Shown one piece after another: positions 22,780-34,420 of a DNA stretch of 64,000 nucleotides. Each line of letters begins with the position of its first letter. The stretch's first letter is position 1. A program made the translations under genes and the position numbers. A model generated the notes under the pieces. It worked only from the letters and a program-made list of their open reading frames with translations. It had not been told where the DNA came from and searched no databases. Source of the stretch: Wurfbainia villosa (Eukaryota > Streptophyta > Magnoliopsida > Zingiberales > Zingiberaceae); contig CM045992.1 in NCBI GenBank assembly GCA_025175895.1, forward strand, positions 117,392,377 to 117,456,376. The letters are read 5' to 3'.

Positions 22780-25700
22780 TGTTTGTGCAATCGACCCAGT
22801 TCACGATTGACCGAACTCGAGTTTGACTCGAGCAGTATTTTGATGTTAGACAAAATATATGACATGTGATTGTCATGGGAAGATCAAGTATGTAGCCTTG
22901 GCGGTGAAAGTCTAAGCATGAGGCTTGACATTGGAAGTCCAACATAGAGTTGGCAAGAGAAGTTCAAGAGTGTAGCCTTGGCGATGAAAGTTCAAGCATG
23001 AGGCTTGACATTGGAAGTCCAACATGGAGTTGGCAAGGGAAGACCAAGTGTGTAGTCTTGGCCACGTAAGTCTAAGTGTATAACCTTGGCGGTGAAAGTC
23101 AAAGCTATGGGTACTTGACATTTGGGAAGTCCAAGGGGTGGTTTGGCGGCGTAAGGCCAAGCGGTAGTCTTGGGAGCATAAGTCCATAAGTACCTTGGCG
23201 GTGTAGACACCGAGAGCATGATAATAGCTGAAGGAATTTAAGCACTTAGAGGCTAGCGTATGGATGAGCAAGTCATGAATGACTTGGAGGGATCCGCGCA
23301 TGGATGAACAAGTCATGGATGACTTGGAGGGATCCAATAGGCGAGAGGTCAGTAGAGGTGACTAGAAGGCTTAGGTTTAGGCTAAGGGTGCCTTGGGTTA
23401 AACCTCATGGATGAGGTGAACTTGGCCAAGTGACTGAGGTCAAGTGTCGGATACTCAAACATGTTGTTTGAGGTTTTACCTGACAGTCGGATGCTCAAAT
23501 AACTTGGTGTTTGAGGTTTTACCCAACGTTAGTTGATTGATATAGATATCAGTCGACTGGTCCGAGTTGACTGCTAGTTGATCGGTGTCAACTAGGATTT
23601 TGTGGCCCAACAGTCGACTGCCAAGGTTGGCGATTGATCGCCCTATCGATCACGACGCCAAGGGATGACAATGATCGCTATATGTGGAAACGACCACGTA
23701 GTGAGGCGGCTCGACGGCTGACGCTCGGTGACAATCGATCGAGTATCCGTTGGAACTTATCCAGCATGGATCGAGTCATTATGAGACAACGACTACAGTG
23801 AAGGGAATTACTTCCTTCTCCTTCGGTCGCTTGTGTATGGCGATCCTGTCTTACGTCCCCGGATTAAAATTTAATTGAATAAAACTAATCCGGATGGAAA
23901 TGGATCGCCCAAGCAACCGATTCATCATTGTGCTATTCGATTTAAGTGGTCGTTTGAACAAACTTGTTGTCCAAGCAACCTAACTCTTTTCCTCGATTAG
24001 CCACGAAATAGATGATGATCCGATCGCCGATTTTTGTGTTTATCTTCGGGGTCCATGATCATACAATTGTAAACAATTACATAGAACAAAAGGAAATCAA
24101 AACAATTCAAAACAAGAATTGAAGCCTCCTAGATCAACTTTTCTCCTTTTTTTCTTGCTCCAAAACAAGCTGCCCCTTTCTTCTTCTCTTGACCGAACAA
24201 CCTTCTTCTTCTCCCTTGCTCATGTTGGCCACCAAGGAGAGCTCCCCTTCCTTGTTGCCGCCAACCTTAGGGAGAACCAAGGAGGTGCTTGCCACCAAGG
24301 AGAGCACTTGCCGCCGACCAAAGAAGAAAGGAAGATGATCCCTCACCGCCGGTCACCAAGAGATGGAGAGGGATGCCCTTTGCTTGTGTTCGCCGACCCT
24401 AGCTTGAGGAAGGAGGCGCCGACCACCAAAGGGAGGGAAGGAGGGAGGAGGTGTCGACCCTAACCCTAGGAGAAGGGTTCTTGCCGCCGGCACTAGGGAG
24501 GAGGAGGAGAAAACTTGGTTAGGATTCGATTAGAGTTTCCAAACCCTATGCTCCCCTTTTATAGTTTTCGTCCAAGCCTCTTTTCAATCGTGTCCGTTGG
24601 ATCTAGGCTTCGTGAGGGTTTTAATAGGCTACAATAGGGACCATGAGGAGGAGTTGGATCTTGGCCACCCAATGGATCCGAACCCGATCCATTAATGATG
24701 ATCCATTCCACTAAAGCGATCATCATTGATCTACCTCACCAACCCCATAATTATATATGAGCTCCACATATTAATCGTACAAATATCTCTCCATGTTTAA
24801 GATATTGAATGTCCGTTAATTAATTAATTTACCGACAATTAATTAATTAACATCTAACTTCATGAGTAATACCACTCAACCTTATCATCATGCTGGACCA
24901 AGTCCACCTGCAAGATTTACATGATGATCCTTATGAGCTCCTCAAGGGGACATCATCATCCTAATATATAGGACACAATTTCCTCCTATAATCAACAACA
25001 CACCATGTAAATAATATTATTTCCCAACTTACCAGGCCTATTGATTTAACACATAAATTTCGCCCATTGGTGAATCAAAGAAATAAATACTAAGTACATG
25101 TGCCTGTTATTATATCAGGATTAAGAGCATGTACACCATAATATCTGAGGTCCGATTCAATTATATAGTCAGTATAAATTGAATCACCTCTAAATTGGTC
25201 ATGCTCAATACACACAAAGTGTATTCGTGTAATTCTATGGTCAAGATAAACCAATACCAAATTACACTACAACCATGCCAATGGTTTATCCAAAACCATC
25301 TTGGTTGTGAGCCTTTACTTATACTCTACAAAGAACTGATAACATGATCTTTTGTGCGACACCACACACCATATTATCTACAATGTAATGTATCATACAA
25401 TATGCATAAATATAAAATGTAAACAATGATCATGTGATTCTTATTTCAAAATGAAGATGTTCATATAAAGGCTAGACTTTCAGTATACATCCCAACATAT
25501 AGGAGCAGTCGACTGGGGCTTTATGGCAGTCGACTGCTAGGTGCAGAATCAGCCTGAGACAAGCATAAAAGGAGGAGCTTGGGGAGGATTTCCACAGCGA
25601 TATTTGGGGAGATTTTGGAGGAGAATTGTTGCTGCATTCCAGACCTTCAAGAGCAAACCAAAGCCAACAACAAGCAAGAGTTCAAAGACATTTATTATAA

Positions 25701-26051
25701 AGTTTTCTTTACATATTTCACTTTGTCTTTGTATTTGCTTGCATGTTTTTGTATTACATTTGTAATTTCTTGTACGAGGTTTCTCCACCTCCAACATGTT
25801 GTCGAGAAGGAGTTTGTTAGTGGTGTGTTCATCACTAGAGCTCATTGAGCTCGCCCCGTGGAGTAGGAACTCTAAGGCTCCGAACCACGTATATCACGTG
25901 TTGTGATTATGCTTATGTATTTGTTTCATTACTATTATTTCCGCTGTGTATTAATGAGTATTGTAGACAAGCACACGACAAACGAATGATTTCCATCAAG
26001 CACGCGAAAGGCTATTCAACCCCCTTATAGCCGGGCCACGATCCTCCAACA
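22780..26051 (+). repeat. 5' LTR of element B (interrupted)
   Basis: Starts TGTTTGTGCAATCG and ends CCTCCAACA directly before the primer site. CCAAG..CTTGG hairpin units fill 22890-23210. It is interrupted by a solo LTR at 23799-25497, after which it continues GAGCAGTCGACTGG exactly where the 3' LTR reads GAGCAGTCGATTGG. Confidence 0.88.
23799..25497 (-). mobile_element. Solo LTR of H family nested in the 5' LTR of B
   Basis: Ends TG..CA with TACAG (23794-23798) and TATAG (25498-25502) outside, a 5-bp duplication with one change. On the minus strand it starts TGTTGGGATGTATACTGAAA and stays recognisably similar to the LTR of element H at 59608 onward (AAGAATCACATGATCATTGT, GGCTCACAACCAAG). 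It is 1699 bp, against 1955 bp in H, and lacks H's 27-bp repeat array. Confidence 0.88.
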
Positions 26052-26053
26052 AG

Positions 26054-26065
26054 TGGTATCAGAGC
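26054..26065 (+). other. Primer-binding site of element B (tRNA-iMet)
   Basis: TGGTATCAGAGC two bases after the LTR end; complementary to the 3' end of plant initiator methionine tRNA, the usual copia primer. Confidence 0.85.
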
Positions 26066-26108
26066 GAGGAGCTTACCGTCAGACTCATCACCGCGATAAG
26101 AAACCAAA

Positions 26109-27700
26109 ATGGCCGGCATCAACATCCATCCACCAAAATTCGAATGAGACTTTTCTTGGTGGAAGAAAAGGATGGAGGTATATTTCAAAGCCGATTTAGA
26201 TATGATGCTAATCATTGAAAATGATTTTGAAGTGCCTAGGGGTGAAGACAACAAGTCGTTAGTAAAATCAAGATGGACCGAGGAGCAACGACAACAATTC
26301 AAAACAAACGTTAAGATAATGATTATGTTAGTAAAATTAATACCTAACAATATTTTGTGCAAGCTAGGTGAATATCAGGATGCTAAGGACCTATGGAATA
26401 AATTGATAAAATTCCATGAAAATCCTGAACAGGAACAATTAGAGAAGGAAGTCGTGGAGGAATGCCCATCAACATCCGAGTGTGTAAAAGAATTGGAGGA
26501 AACCTCCACCTCTAGTATTGAGGGGGAGAAGAGATATTCCATCCCGGAGCAAGAACAAGAAGAAGCATCCACCTCCGGGAGAAGTGAAGAATCTTCCCAT
26601 ATTGCCTCCACCACCCTAGGTAACTCATGCATTGTAATTAAGAATAAATATCACATTATATACTTTGAGTGTAGGGAAGCTGGGCATTACAAGAGAAAAT
26701 GCCCAAAATTGACTAAGGAGAAAGTGTCAGCGCCAAAAGTTCAAGTAAAATCAAAGGATGTCGGAGTCCTCGCTAGGAAAAGCAAAGAACACATTGTGTG
26801 CTTCAAATGCAACCAAAGGGGACACTATCGAAACCAATGCCCTAGAGGGAAGAAGAAAACTCAAGAAGTAGCTACACAAGTAGGGGGAGCTTCTAAAGCA
26901 AACCCTAAGGTATACTTTAATGCACCTTCTAGTTCTAAGGTTAAAAAGCATGCTAGGAATTATTTTAGTACTCTTGCAATTGTTAATAATCATGAAAAGC
27001 ATGCTAGTAAAAACAAATACTATTGCTTAGGTGTCAAATATGTAGATTTACCTAAGGACAAATCTAGAACTAATAACTCTAGACCCATTTTACCTAGGGA
27101 GTCTATTAGAAAGGTAGAGAACCACCTAGGCCTTGATCCCAAGAATCATAGACATATGCCTAGGAAGTGTCATCCCCAAAAGATTAATGAACAATTAAAA
27201 TTGGAAAAGTTAGAATTAGAAAATCGAGCCTTGAGGTCAAGTCTTGAAAAATTGGAAAAGACCCTAGCAAAAATGACAAACTCATTTAAGAGGTCTAATG
27301 GTCAAAATCTAGGTTCTAGGGAACAAGAACCAAGAAGGGGGAAGAAAGGTTTGGGTCACAAACCTAACCCCAAGAAGACCTACCACGATGTTCCATTCGA
27401 TTATAGAACAATATCTAAGTCTAGGAAAATCAAGGTTAATAGGAAAGTCATCCCTAAGGCTAACCATGGTGTGTGTTTAGTGGCCAAGGGTTCTATAAAA
27501 CCTAGGAAGACCACTAAGAAGGTTACTAGGGAGGCAATCCCTAAGGTTAACCTTGACAAGACCTAAATGACTAAGACTTCAAAGCCAAAAAGGGTCATTA
27601 GGAAGGTATCTAGGGAAGCTATCCCTAGTGAATACCTTGTTAATCCAAGGAGCTCTAATAGGTATTGGGTTTCTAGGAGCATGATTGATTCACGCTAGAT
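26109..27700 (+). pseudogene. Gag-like protein of element B with two zinc knuckles
   Basis: The frame opens MAGINIHPPKFE at 26109, hits TGA after 12 codons, and continues DFSWWKKRMEVYFKAD. From the next Met (26172) it is open for 464 codons to 27566. The N-terminal part (RWTEEQRQQF, KLGEYQDAKDLWNKLIKFHE) matches the start of copia-type gag. It then jumps to an acidic Glu/Ser-rich linker, so the second half of the usual gag domain is missing. Knuckle 1 is YFECREAGHYKRKC, with Tyr for the first zinc Cys; knuckle 2, CFKCNQRGHYRNQC, is complete. A coiled-coil-like stretch (LKLEKLELENRALRSSLEKL) and a Lys-rich tail follow. Gag packages element RNA in cytoplasmic particles. Confidence 0.8.
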
Positions 27701-29326
27701 GGGTTAGGGTGTGTCAACCCTAAGTGGATGGGTAGTTAACTTAACCATGGTAGAGTTGACACTTTAGGATGTGTCAATGTGTTTTGAGAAGTTTGAATAT
27801 TAATCAAATTGGCACAATTAGGGTTAGAGGTCTTGGTGTGTCATTTTGGGTTTTGGCACACTTGGTAAAGTTGGTTAACATGGCAAAATGAACTTAATTC
27901 TATCAAATGACAACTAATATTAAAATCTAGGTATTCCTATACCTTTACCTTTTATTTGTCATGCCTTGATTGTTATTTACCATGTCATGAAATCATATTT
28001 ATTTTTAGCATATAAAATGTCATGATCATGTTTAGGTTTATTTTTAATGTCATGTTATGCTTAAGTTAGAATCACATACCATGACATCATGATTATTAGC
28101 ACATGCTTATTTATATATCATCTATGCCATGATCATTATTCATGCATTAATTAAAATTGAGTTAAGGACAATGACATTATTTGAAGTCTCATGCATAAGT
28201 GAATCAAATAGTGTTGCCTAGAAAAAGACATGAGACCCTAAATGAACAAAACCCACATCTCACAAGAACACTTGACTTGTATGTGTTTCATACACTTAGA
28301 TACAAGTGAGATGTTAGGAAAATGAATTAAGGTTTTTAAAATCATTTCAAAACCATTTTGAAAAACCTTGGTGAAGTCTATCTTTTGATAGCAATCACCA
28401 TTGAAGGAGGTGATACAAAGTAGGGCCAAACATTAAAAATTTCAAGAGTTTTGAACTTTGTATCAATTTCACTAGTTTATGGGTATTTTATTTTTCAAAT
28501 ATTTTTCACCCATAATGTTTGTTATAAGTAATGTACGTATGAATTTTCAAGATTTTTCAAAATACGTATTTTTACTTATGAATTTTTAAAATTCATTTCT
28601 GAAGTCTGATTTTTACACAATGCGAATCGCTGATCGCCATGGACGATGACTAGCATCAAGGATACTAATCGTGATCACGAGTTGATCGCCAAGGTTGATT
28701 TCCGATAAATAAGATTTGTTTAGCCAATGTTTAACTATTTCTTGGTTCTCTAACTACTCCTAACCCTAGGATATGCTATAGAGAGCATTAGAAAGGTGAA
28801 AATTCATTGGATATGGATTAGGAGAATTGTTTAGGGTGTGTATCGAATTTTAAGGGAGGTGAAAGTTCAATGTTGGATCTTTTCTCTTAATTTCGATTGT
28901 TTAGTGTTCCTATTGGCTTAGGGACTCTCCAAGGACATTGTTGGTACAATGGTCAAGGGTGAGCAAGCCTTTAAGGGAAGGTTATCCATCTTGGGATGAT
29001 GGATGTATTTCTCCTTATGGGAGGAGAATTGGGGGATTATCTCTCTTAAGTGATATGAGACTTATCACTAGGAAGAGTGAAGGCATCCTAGATGTATTTT
29101 TGGATAAAGGGAGAGATTGTAAGATATCATTGGGATATGAGACATTAACACCCTTGGGGAGGACCTTTTTGATGTATGTCAAAAAGGAGGAGAAGGTACC
29201 AATTGAGGTTAGTTAGAATTCTCACAATATGTGAGAATTGTCAATTGGGGATAATTGGTAGACTTGAGTTAGGTCACCTAACTCAAAGGCGTTTGTGGTT
29301 TTGTCAAACATCAAAAAGGGAGAGAT
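27701..29326 (+). other. Non-coding interior of element B and polypurine tract
   Basis: No pol gene is present where one is expected. Short frames have no recognised homology. The stretch ends with the purine run AAAAAGGGAGAGAT (29313-29326), the plus-strand primer, directly before the 3' LTR. Confidence 0.7.
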
Positions 29327-30917
29327 TATTAGTGCAATCGGCCCAGGTCACGATTGACCAGACTCGAGTTTGACTCGAGCAGTATTTTGATATTAGACAA
29401 AACATATGATATGTGATTGTCATGGGAAGACCAAGTGTGTAACCTTGGCCACGTAAGTCCAAGTGTGTAGCCTTGGCAGTGAAAGTCCAAGCATGGGACT
29501 TGGCATTGGAAGTCCAACATGGAGTTGGCAAGGGAAGTCCAAGTGTGTAGCCTTGGCGATGAAAGTCCAAGCATGGGGCTTGGCATTGGAAGTCCAACAT
29601 GGAGTTGGCAAGGAAAGACCAAGTGTGTAGCCTTAGCGGTGAAAGTCTAAGTTATGGGTACTTGGCATTTGGGAAGTCCAAGGGGTGATTTGGCGGCGTA
29701 AGGCCAAGTGGTAGTCTTGGGAGCATAAATTCATATGTACCTTGGCGGTGTAGACACCGAGAGCATGATAATAGCCGAAGGAAGCACCTGGAGGCTAGCG
29801 TATAGATGAACAAGTCATGGATGACTTGGAGGGATCCGCGCATGGATGAACAAGTCATGGATGACTTGGAGGGATTCGATAGGCGCGAGGCTAGTAGAGG
29901 TGGTTAGAAGGCTTAGGTCTAGGCTAAGGGTGTCTTGGGTTAAACTTCATGGATGAGGTGAACTTGGCCAAGTGACTGAGGTCAAGTGTCGAATGTTCAA
30001 ACATGTTGTTTGAGGTTTTATCCGACGATCGGATGCTCAAACAACTTGGTGTTTGAGGTTTTACTCAACGTCAGTCGACTGATATAGGTATCAATCAACT
30101 AGTCTGAGTCGACTGCTAGTTGACCAGTGTTAACTAGGGTTTTGTGGCCCAACAGTCGATTGCCAAGGGTTGGCAAATAATCGCGCCCCACCATCGATCG
30201 CCAAGGGATGATCGCTATAGGTGGAAATGACCCACGAAGCGGCGGCACCGACAAACGGCTCGACTGACCTTGCATCAGTCGACTGCTAGGGTTTGGCAGT
30301 CAACTGATGGAGTATCCATTGGAACTTGTCCACCGTGGATCGAGTCATTGTGAGACAACGACTATAGAGCAGTCGATTGGGGCCTTATGGCAGTCGACTG
30401 CTAGGCGCGGAATCAGCCCGAGACAAGCATAAAAGGAGGAGCTTGGAGAGGATTTCCACAACAATATTTGGGGAGATTTTGGAGGAGAATTGCTGCTGCA
30501 TTCCAGACCTTCAAGAGCAAACCAAAGCAAGTAACAAGCAAGAGTTCAAAGTCATTTGTTGTAAAGTTTTCTTTACGTATTTCACTTTGTCTTTGTATTT
30601 GCTTTTACGTTTTTGTATTACCTTTATAATTTCTTGTACGAGGTTTCTCCACCTCCGACGTGTTGTCGAGAAGGAGTTTTGTTAGCGGTGTGTTCATCAC
30701 TAGAGCTCGTTGAGCTCGCCCCATGGAGTAGGAACCCTAAGGTTCCGAACCACATATATCGCGTGTTGTGATTGTGCTTGTGTATTCGTTTCATTACTAT
30801 TATTTCCACTGCGTATTAACGAGTATTGTAGACAAACACACGACGAACGAACGATTTGCATCAAGCACATGAAAGGCTATTCAACTCCCCTTCTAGACGA
30901 GCCACGATCCTCTAACA
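29327..30917 (+). repeat. 3' LTR of element B
   Basis: Starts TATTAGTGCAATCGG (TG changed to TA) and ends CCTCTAACA. Matches the 5' LTR throughout, including CCAAG/CTTGG units at 29430-29760 and the end section at 30640-30900. Confidence 0.88.
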
Positions 30918-31019
30918 TTAACCAATAATCGACTAGCCTCAATACCATTATCTCACAACAAATCCATCCATGTTTGAATCTGCCCAACGGATACCCCAAC
31001 AGTCAATCGCCCTTACTAT
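30918..31019 (-). mobile_element. LTR C, part 2
   Basis: Continues part 1 after element B: joining 22774 to 30918 gives uninterrupted LTR wording on the minus strand (CAGTCGATTGG side, then GTATCCGTTGGGCAG at about 31000). It is cut at 31019 by element D. The remainder would lie beyond the window. Confidence 0.65.
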
Positions 31020-32554
31020 TATTGGTGCAATCGACCTAGGTCACGATTAACCAGATTTGAGTTTGACTCGAGCAACATTTTGATGTTCGACAAAACGTAT
31101 GACAATGTGATTGTCATAGAAAGTCCAAGTCTTGTGTACTTAGCATGGAAAATCCAAGTCTTGAGTATTTGACATAGAAAGTCCAAGTATGAGTCTTGGC
31201 AATGGTAAAGTCCAAGTCATGGGTACTTGGTATGGAAAGTCCAAGCATGGGTCTTGGCATTTGGAAAGTCCGACATGGAGTTGGCAAGGGAAGTCCAAGG
31301 GTGTGATATTGGCAGTGTAAAGTCCAAGTTGTAGTCTTAGCGACATAAGTCCAATGTTTGGCGGTTTAAAGCCCAAGCATGTGTCTTGGCAGCGTAAGCT
31401 CAAATGTACCTTGGCAATGTAGACCCGATTAGCATGACAATAACTGATGAAAGCACCTAAAGGCTAACGTATGGATGAACAAGTCATGGATGACTTGGAG
31501 GGATCCGATAGGCGTGAGGCTGATAGAGGTGGCTAGAAGGCTTAGATCTAGGCTAAGGGTGGTCTAGCAAGTATGAGAGGATCATACTTGGGATACACCT
31601 TATGTTTGAGGTTCATCAGTCGACTGGGATTATGGACTAGTCGATTGGGGTTATGGACCAGTCGACTAGTCAAGTGTTTTGACACTTGCCAGCCTAGTGA
31701 CTCTGAGCAGTCAATTCAGATTATGACCAGTCGATTCAGATTATGACAAGTCGATTCAGATTATGACCAGTCGACTGGTCAATAGTCAATTAGAGCTTGA
31801 ATGTGATTGCATGCCACAAGCAGTCGATTGCCAGCTTTGGATAGTCGACTGGACTTGAGCAGTCGACTGCTAGTCATGGACACGGGCACAGAAAGTTCCA
31901 TAGTCGACTGATCAGTCAACTATCGGAGGAGCAGTTGACTGCTAGGATTTGGCAGTAGCCGTTGGAAATTTTCCAGTGTGGATATAGCCATTGTGAGACA
32001 ACGACATGAAGGTCAGTCAACTGCTTGGTAAGAGCAGTCGACTGAAAAGCGAAAATCAGCCTGAGTTGCAGCTTTATAAGGAGCTCAAAGAGGAGGATTT
32101 TGGTCATGGTTCTTGGGGTGATTTGAAGGGGAATAGTTGGTGCTTTTCAGTCCTTCAAATTCATTCCAAAGCAATCAACAAGCAAGCAATCCAAAGTTCT
32201 TTGTGTAAAGTTTTCTTTACTTGTATTTGTGTATTGCTTAGTATACTTGTTGTATTTCATTCTTATTATTTTAAGAACATTGTAAGAGGTTTCTCCACCT
32301 CCGGTGTGTAACCGAGAAGGAGTGGTTTGATTAGTGGTGGTGTGCATTACTAGAGCTCGCCCTGTGGAGTAGAAACTAGGGTTCCAAACCACATTATATG
32401 TTGTGTCTTTGTCCTTGTGTATTCTTGTGTGTATTTGTATTAATATTTCTATTTCTGCTGCGTACTAATGATTATAGACAAGTACAATCAAATTTCATCA
32501 AGCGAAGCATAACACTATTCACCCCCTCTCTAGCGCATCATCAACGGTCCTACA
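31020..32554 (+). mobile_element. 5' LTR of element D
   Basis: Starts TATTGGTGCAATCGACC (first G lost) and ends GTCCTACA, followed by the primer site TGGTATCAGAGC at 32557-32568. It is 1535 bp. CCAAG/CTTGG units fill 31100-31420, and about fifteen CAGTCGACTG-like palindromes fill 31615-32045. Element D continues at 36272 after a nested solo LTR and is then cut by E at 37035; its 3' LTR is outside the window. Confidence 0.85.
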
Positions 32555-32556
32555 AT

Positions 32557-32568
32557 TGGTATCAGAGC
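32557..32568 (+). other. Primer-binding site of element D (tRNA-iMet)
   Basis: TGGTATCAGAGC two bases after the LTR end. Confidence 0.85.
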
Positions 32569-33978
32569 AAGGAGTTCTTTTACAGACTAACTGCCAAGGA
32601 GCAAAAGCGCTAGAGGATGAAGTTGTCACGCCCCGAGAGCATGCCGAGCTGAAAATCAAACGGACGACATCTCCCCTATACGTGACAACATTTCGGGTTA
32701 ATACAAAGCTCGTAGGCCACAATAACAACAACATAACATATAAAGTAAATACAATAACTACTCAAAGCACAACGGAAACATAATACAACAAACTACACAC
32801 ATGCATACCGGTATGACTAACACATCACAACAACACGAAACCTCGACAAAATCCGAATCTATAACATAGTACATCAGGAAAACTCCAAATACATAACACC
32901 ATGTACGGAAATTCCAAAACAAACACGGGAGCCTCGGAGGTGAGATGAGATGTCAGCCAGCGGTGCTCCAAGCCGTCACGAAGTCTTCTACATGTTACTG
33001 GGTGACAGAAAAACCCAGGGTCCTTGGGGGTGGTGAGTAAAACTCAGCAGGTAATAGAAAACATGTATATATGTAATATCACATTTATTTCAACAACATA
33101 ATCTATAGGTACAATAGGTATATCAGCCTAGTATATAAATACAAGTATATACCGTCTAACCAAATGAACAACGTAAAATGCAGACATACCTGAAGTCTGC
33201 TACGCTACTCTGATCCAACCTGAACATATATCCAACATATATATAACAGGAAGAGTAATACCAACTCATAATCTACTCATGCTACAGGTCAAGGTATCTA
33301 ATGGTCTGACCAACACATACCAGTATCCGACACAACCGTATAACATATGTAAGAAACATGCATGAATATGATGTACAATCAAATGCAACAAGCATAATAC
33401 AATCAAATGCAACATCACAATAAGCATATATATATAGACTGCATCTATATATGTATATTAATCACAATCATCCATATATATATATACATGCATATATGTA
33501 TATATATGACAATATGCAAAAATGTCATAAGTCGGCAATGCAGCATGCATGGTCATGTCAGCTCACCCTAAAGCTACCACGCCCCTAGTGTGGCCTCGGT
33601 GGCTCGAGCATGACAACTGTCCCAACTCAACACCAACCACTACTCTCGAGTGGCTGAGTGGGCAGTATGATCGAGTAGCATATAAGCGTAAAGAGCAAGT
33701 TACACGATGGGGGTCCCTGCTGTTGGCCACTCCGACAGTCACTACCCATGAGTGGTCGAGTGCCACACACGCAGGACTACGACACGCAAATCCAACTACC
33801 GCCGTCTATAGTGGTAGAGTGCGACACCACAATGCTCTGTCCTCACACCGGTTACTCCTCCTATGAGTAACCGTGGAGGCAGGATGACTGGTGACACTCT
33901 CAACCATAAGGGAGACCTCGTCGCCAGCGTGCATGCAAATGATATGAATGCAATGTCTCACATACAAACATCCACCAT

Positions 33979-34420
33979 AGACTCTCTATTCTACAGAAAG
34001 TCATACTAATCAAATCAATGCACTCTCTGTCCTACAGAGAGTCGTACTCACCTGATCAATGGACTCTCTATCCTGTAGAGAGTCTTACTCAACTGATCAT
34101 AACTCTCTATCCAATAGAGAGTCGTACTCAACTGATCGACGCACTCTCTATCCTGTAGAGAGTCGTACTCGTCTGATCATAACTCTCTATCCAATAGAGA
34201 GTCGTACTCAACTGATCGACACACTCTCTATCCTATAGAGAGTCGTACTCGACTGATCATAACTCTCTATCCAATAGAGAGTCGTACTCAACTGATCGAC
34301 ACACTCTCTATCCTGTAGAGAGTCGTACTCGACTGATCATAACTCTCTATCCAATAGAGAGTCATACTCAACTGATCGACACACTCTATATCCTGTAGAG
34401 AATCGTACTCATCCGATTGT
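33979..34420. repeat. Tandem array of eleven hairpin units, about 40-bp period
   Basis: Eleven units, each with an 8-bp inverted repeat ACTCTCTA..TAGAGAGT around 4-5 bases, followed by CGTACTCAACTGATCGAC or CGTACTCGACTGATCATA. Two unit types (CCTGTAG and CCAATAG loops) alternate, giving a higher-order period of about 80 bp in the central part. Confidence 0.92.

Larger units (their letters stand above)
22780..30917 (+). mobile_element. Element B: gag-only copia-type retrotransposon (TR-GAG/LARD-like)
   Basis: TTAAC flanks both ends (22775-22779 and 30918-30922), an exact 5-bp target duplication inside LTR C. The 5' LTR is 22780-26051, about 1.57 kb once the nested solo LTR is removed. The 3' LTR is 29327-30917 (1.59 kb). 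A TGGTATCAGAGC primer site (26054-26065) matches initiator tRNA-Met, and a purine tract lies at 29313-29326. The interior encodes only a gag-like protein: no protease, integrase, reverse transcriptase or RNase H motif was found. It must have moved using enzymes from another element, presumably a relative such as E or F (inference). Confidence 0.88.

Noticed and set aside
24119..24463. 114-codon frame
   Set aside because: Inside the solo LTR of the H family, low complexity, and opposite to the orientation of the LTR.
33979..34420. Regularly spaced repeats resembling a CRISPR array
   Set aside because: Repeats and spacers are both conserved, the period is an alternating dimer, the location is inside a plant LTR, and no cas genes exist.
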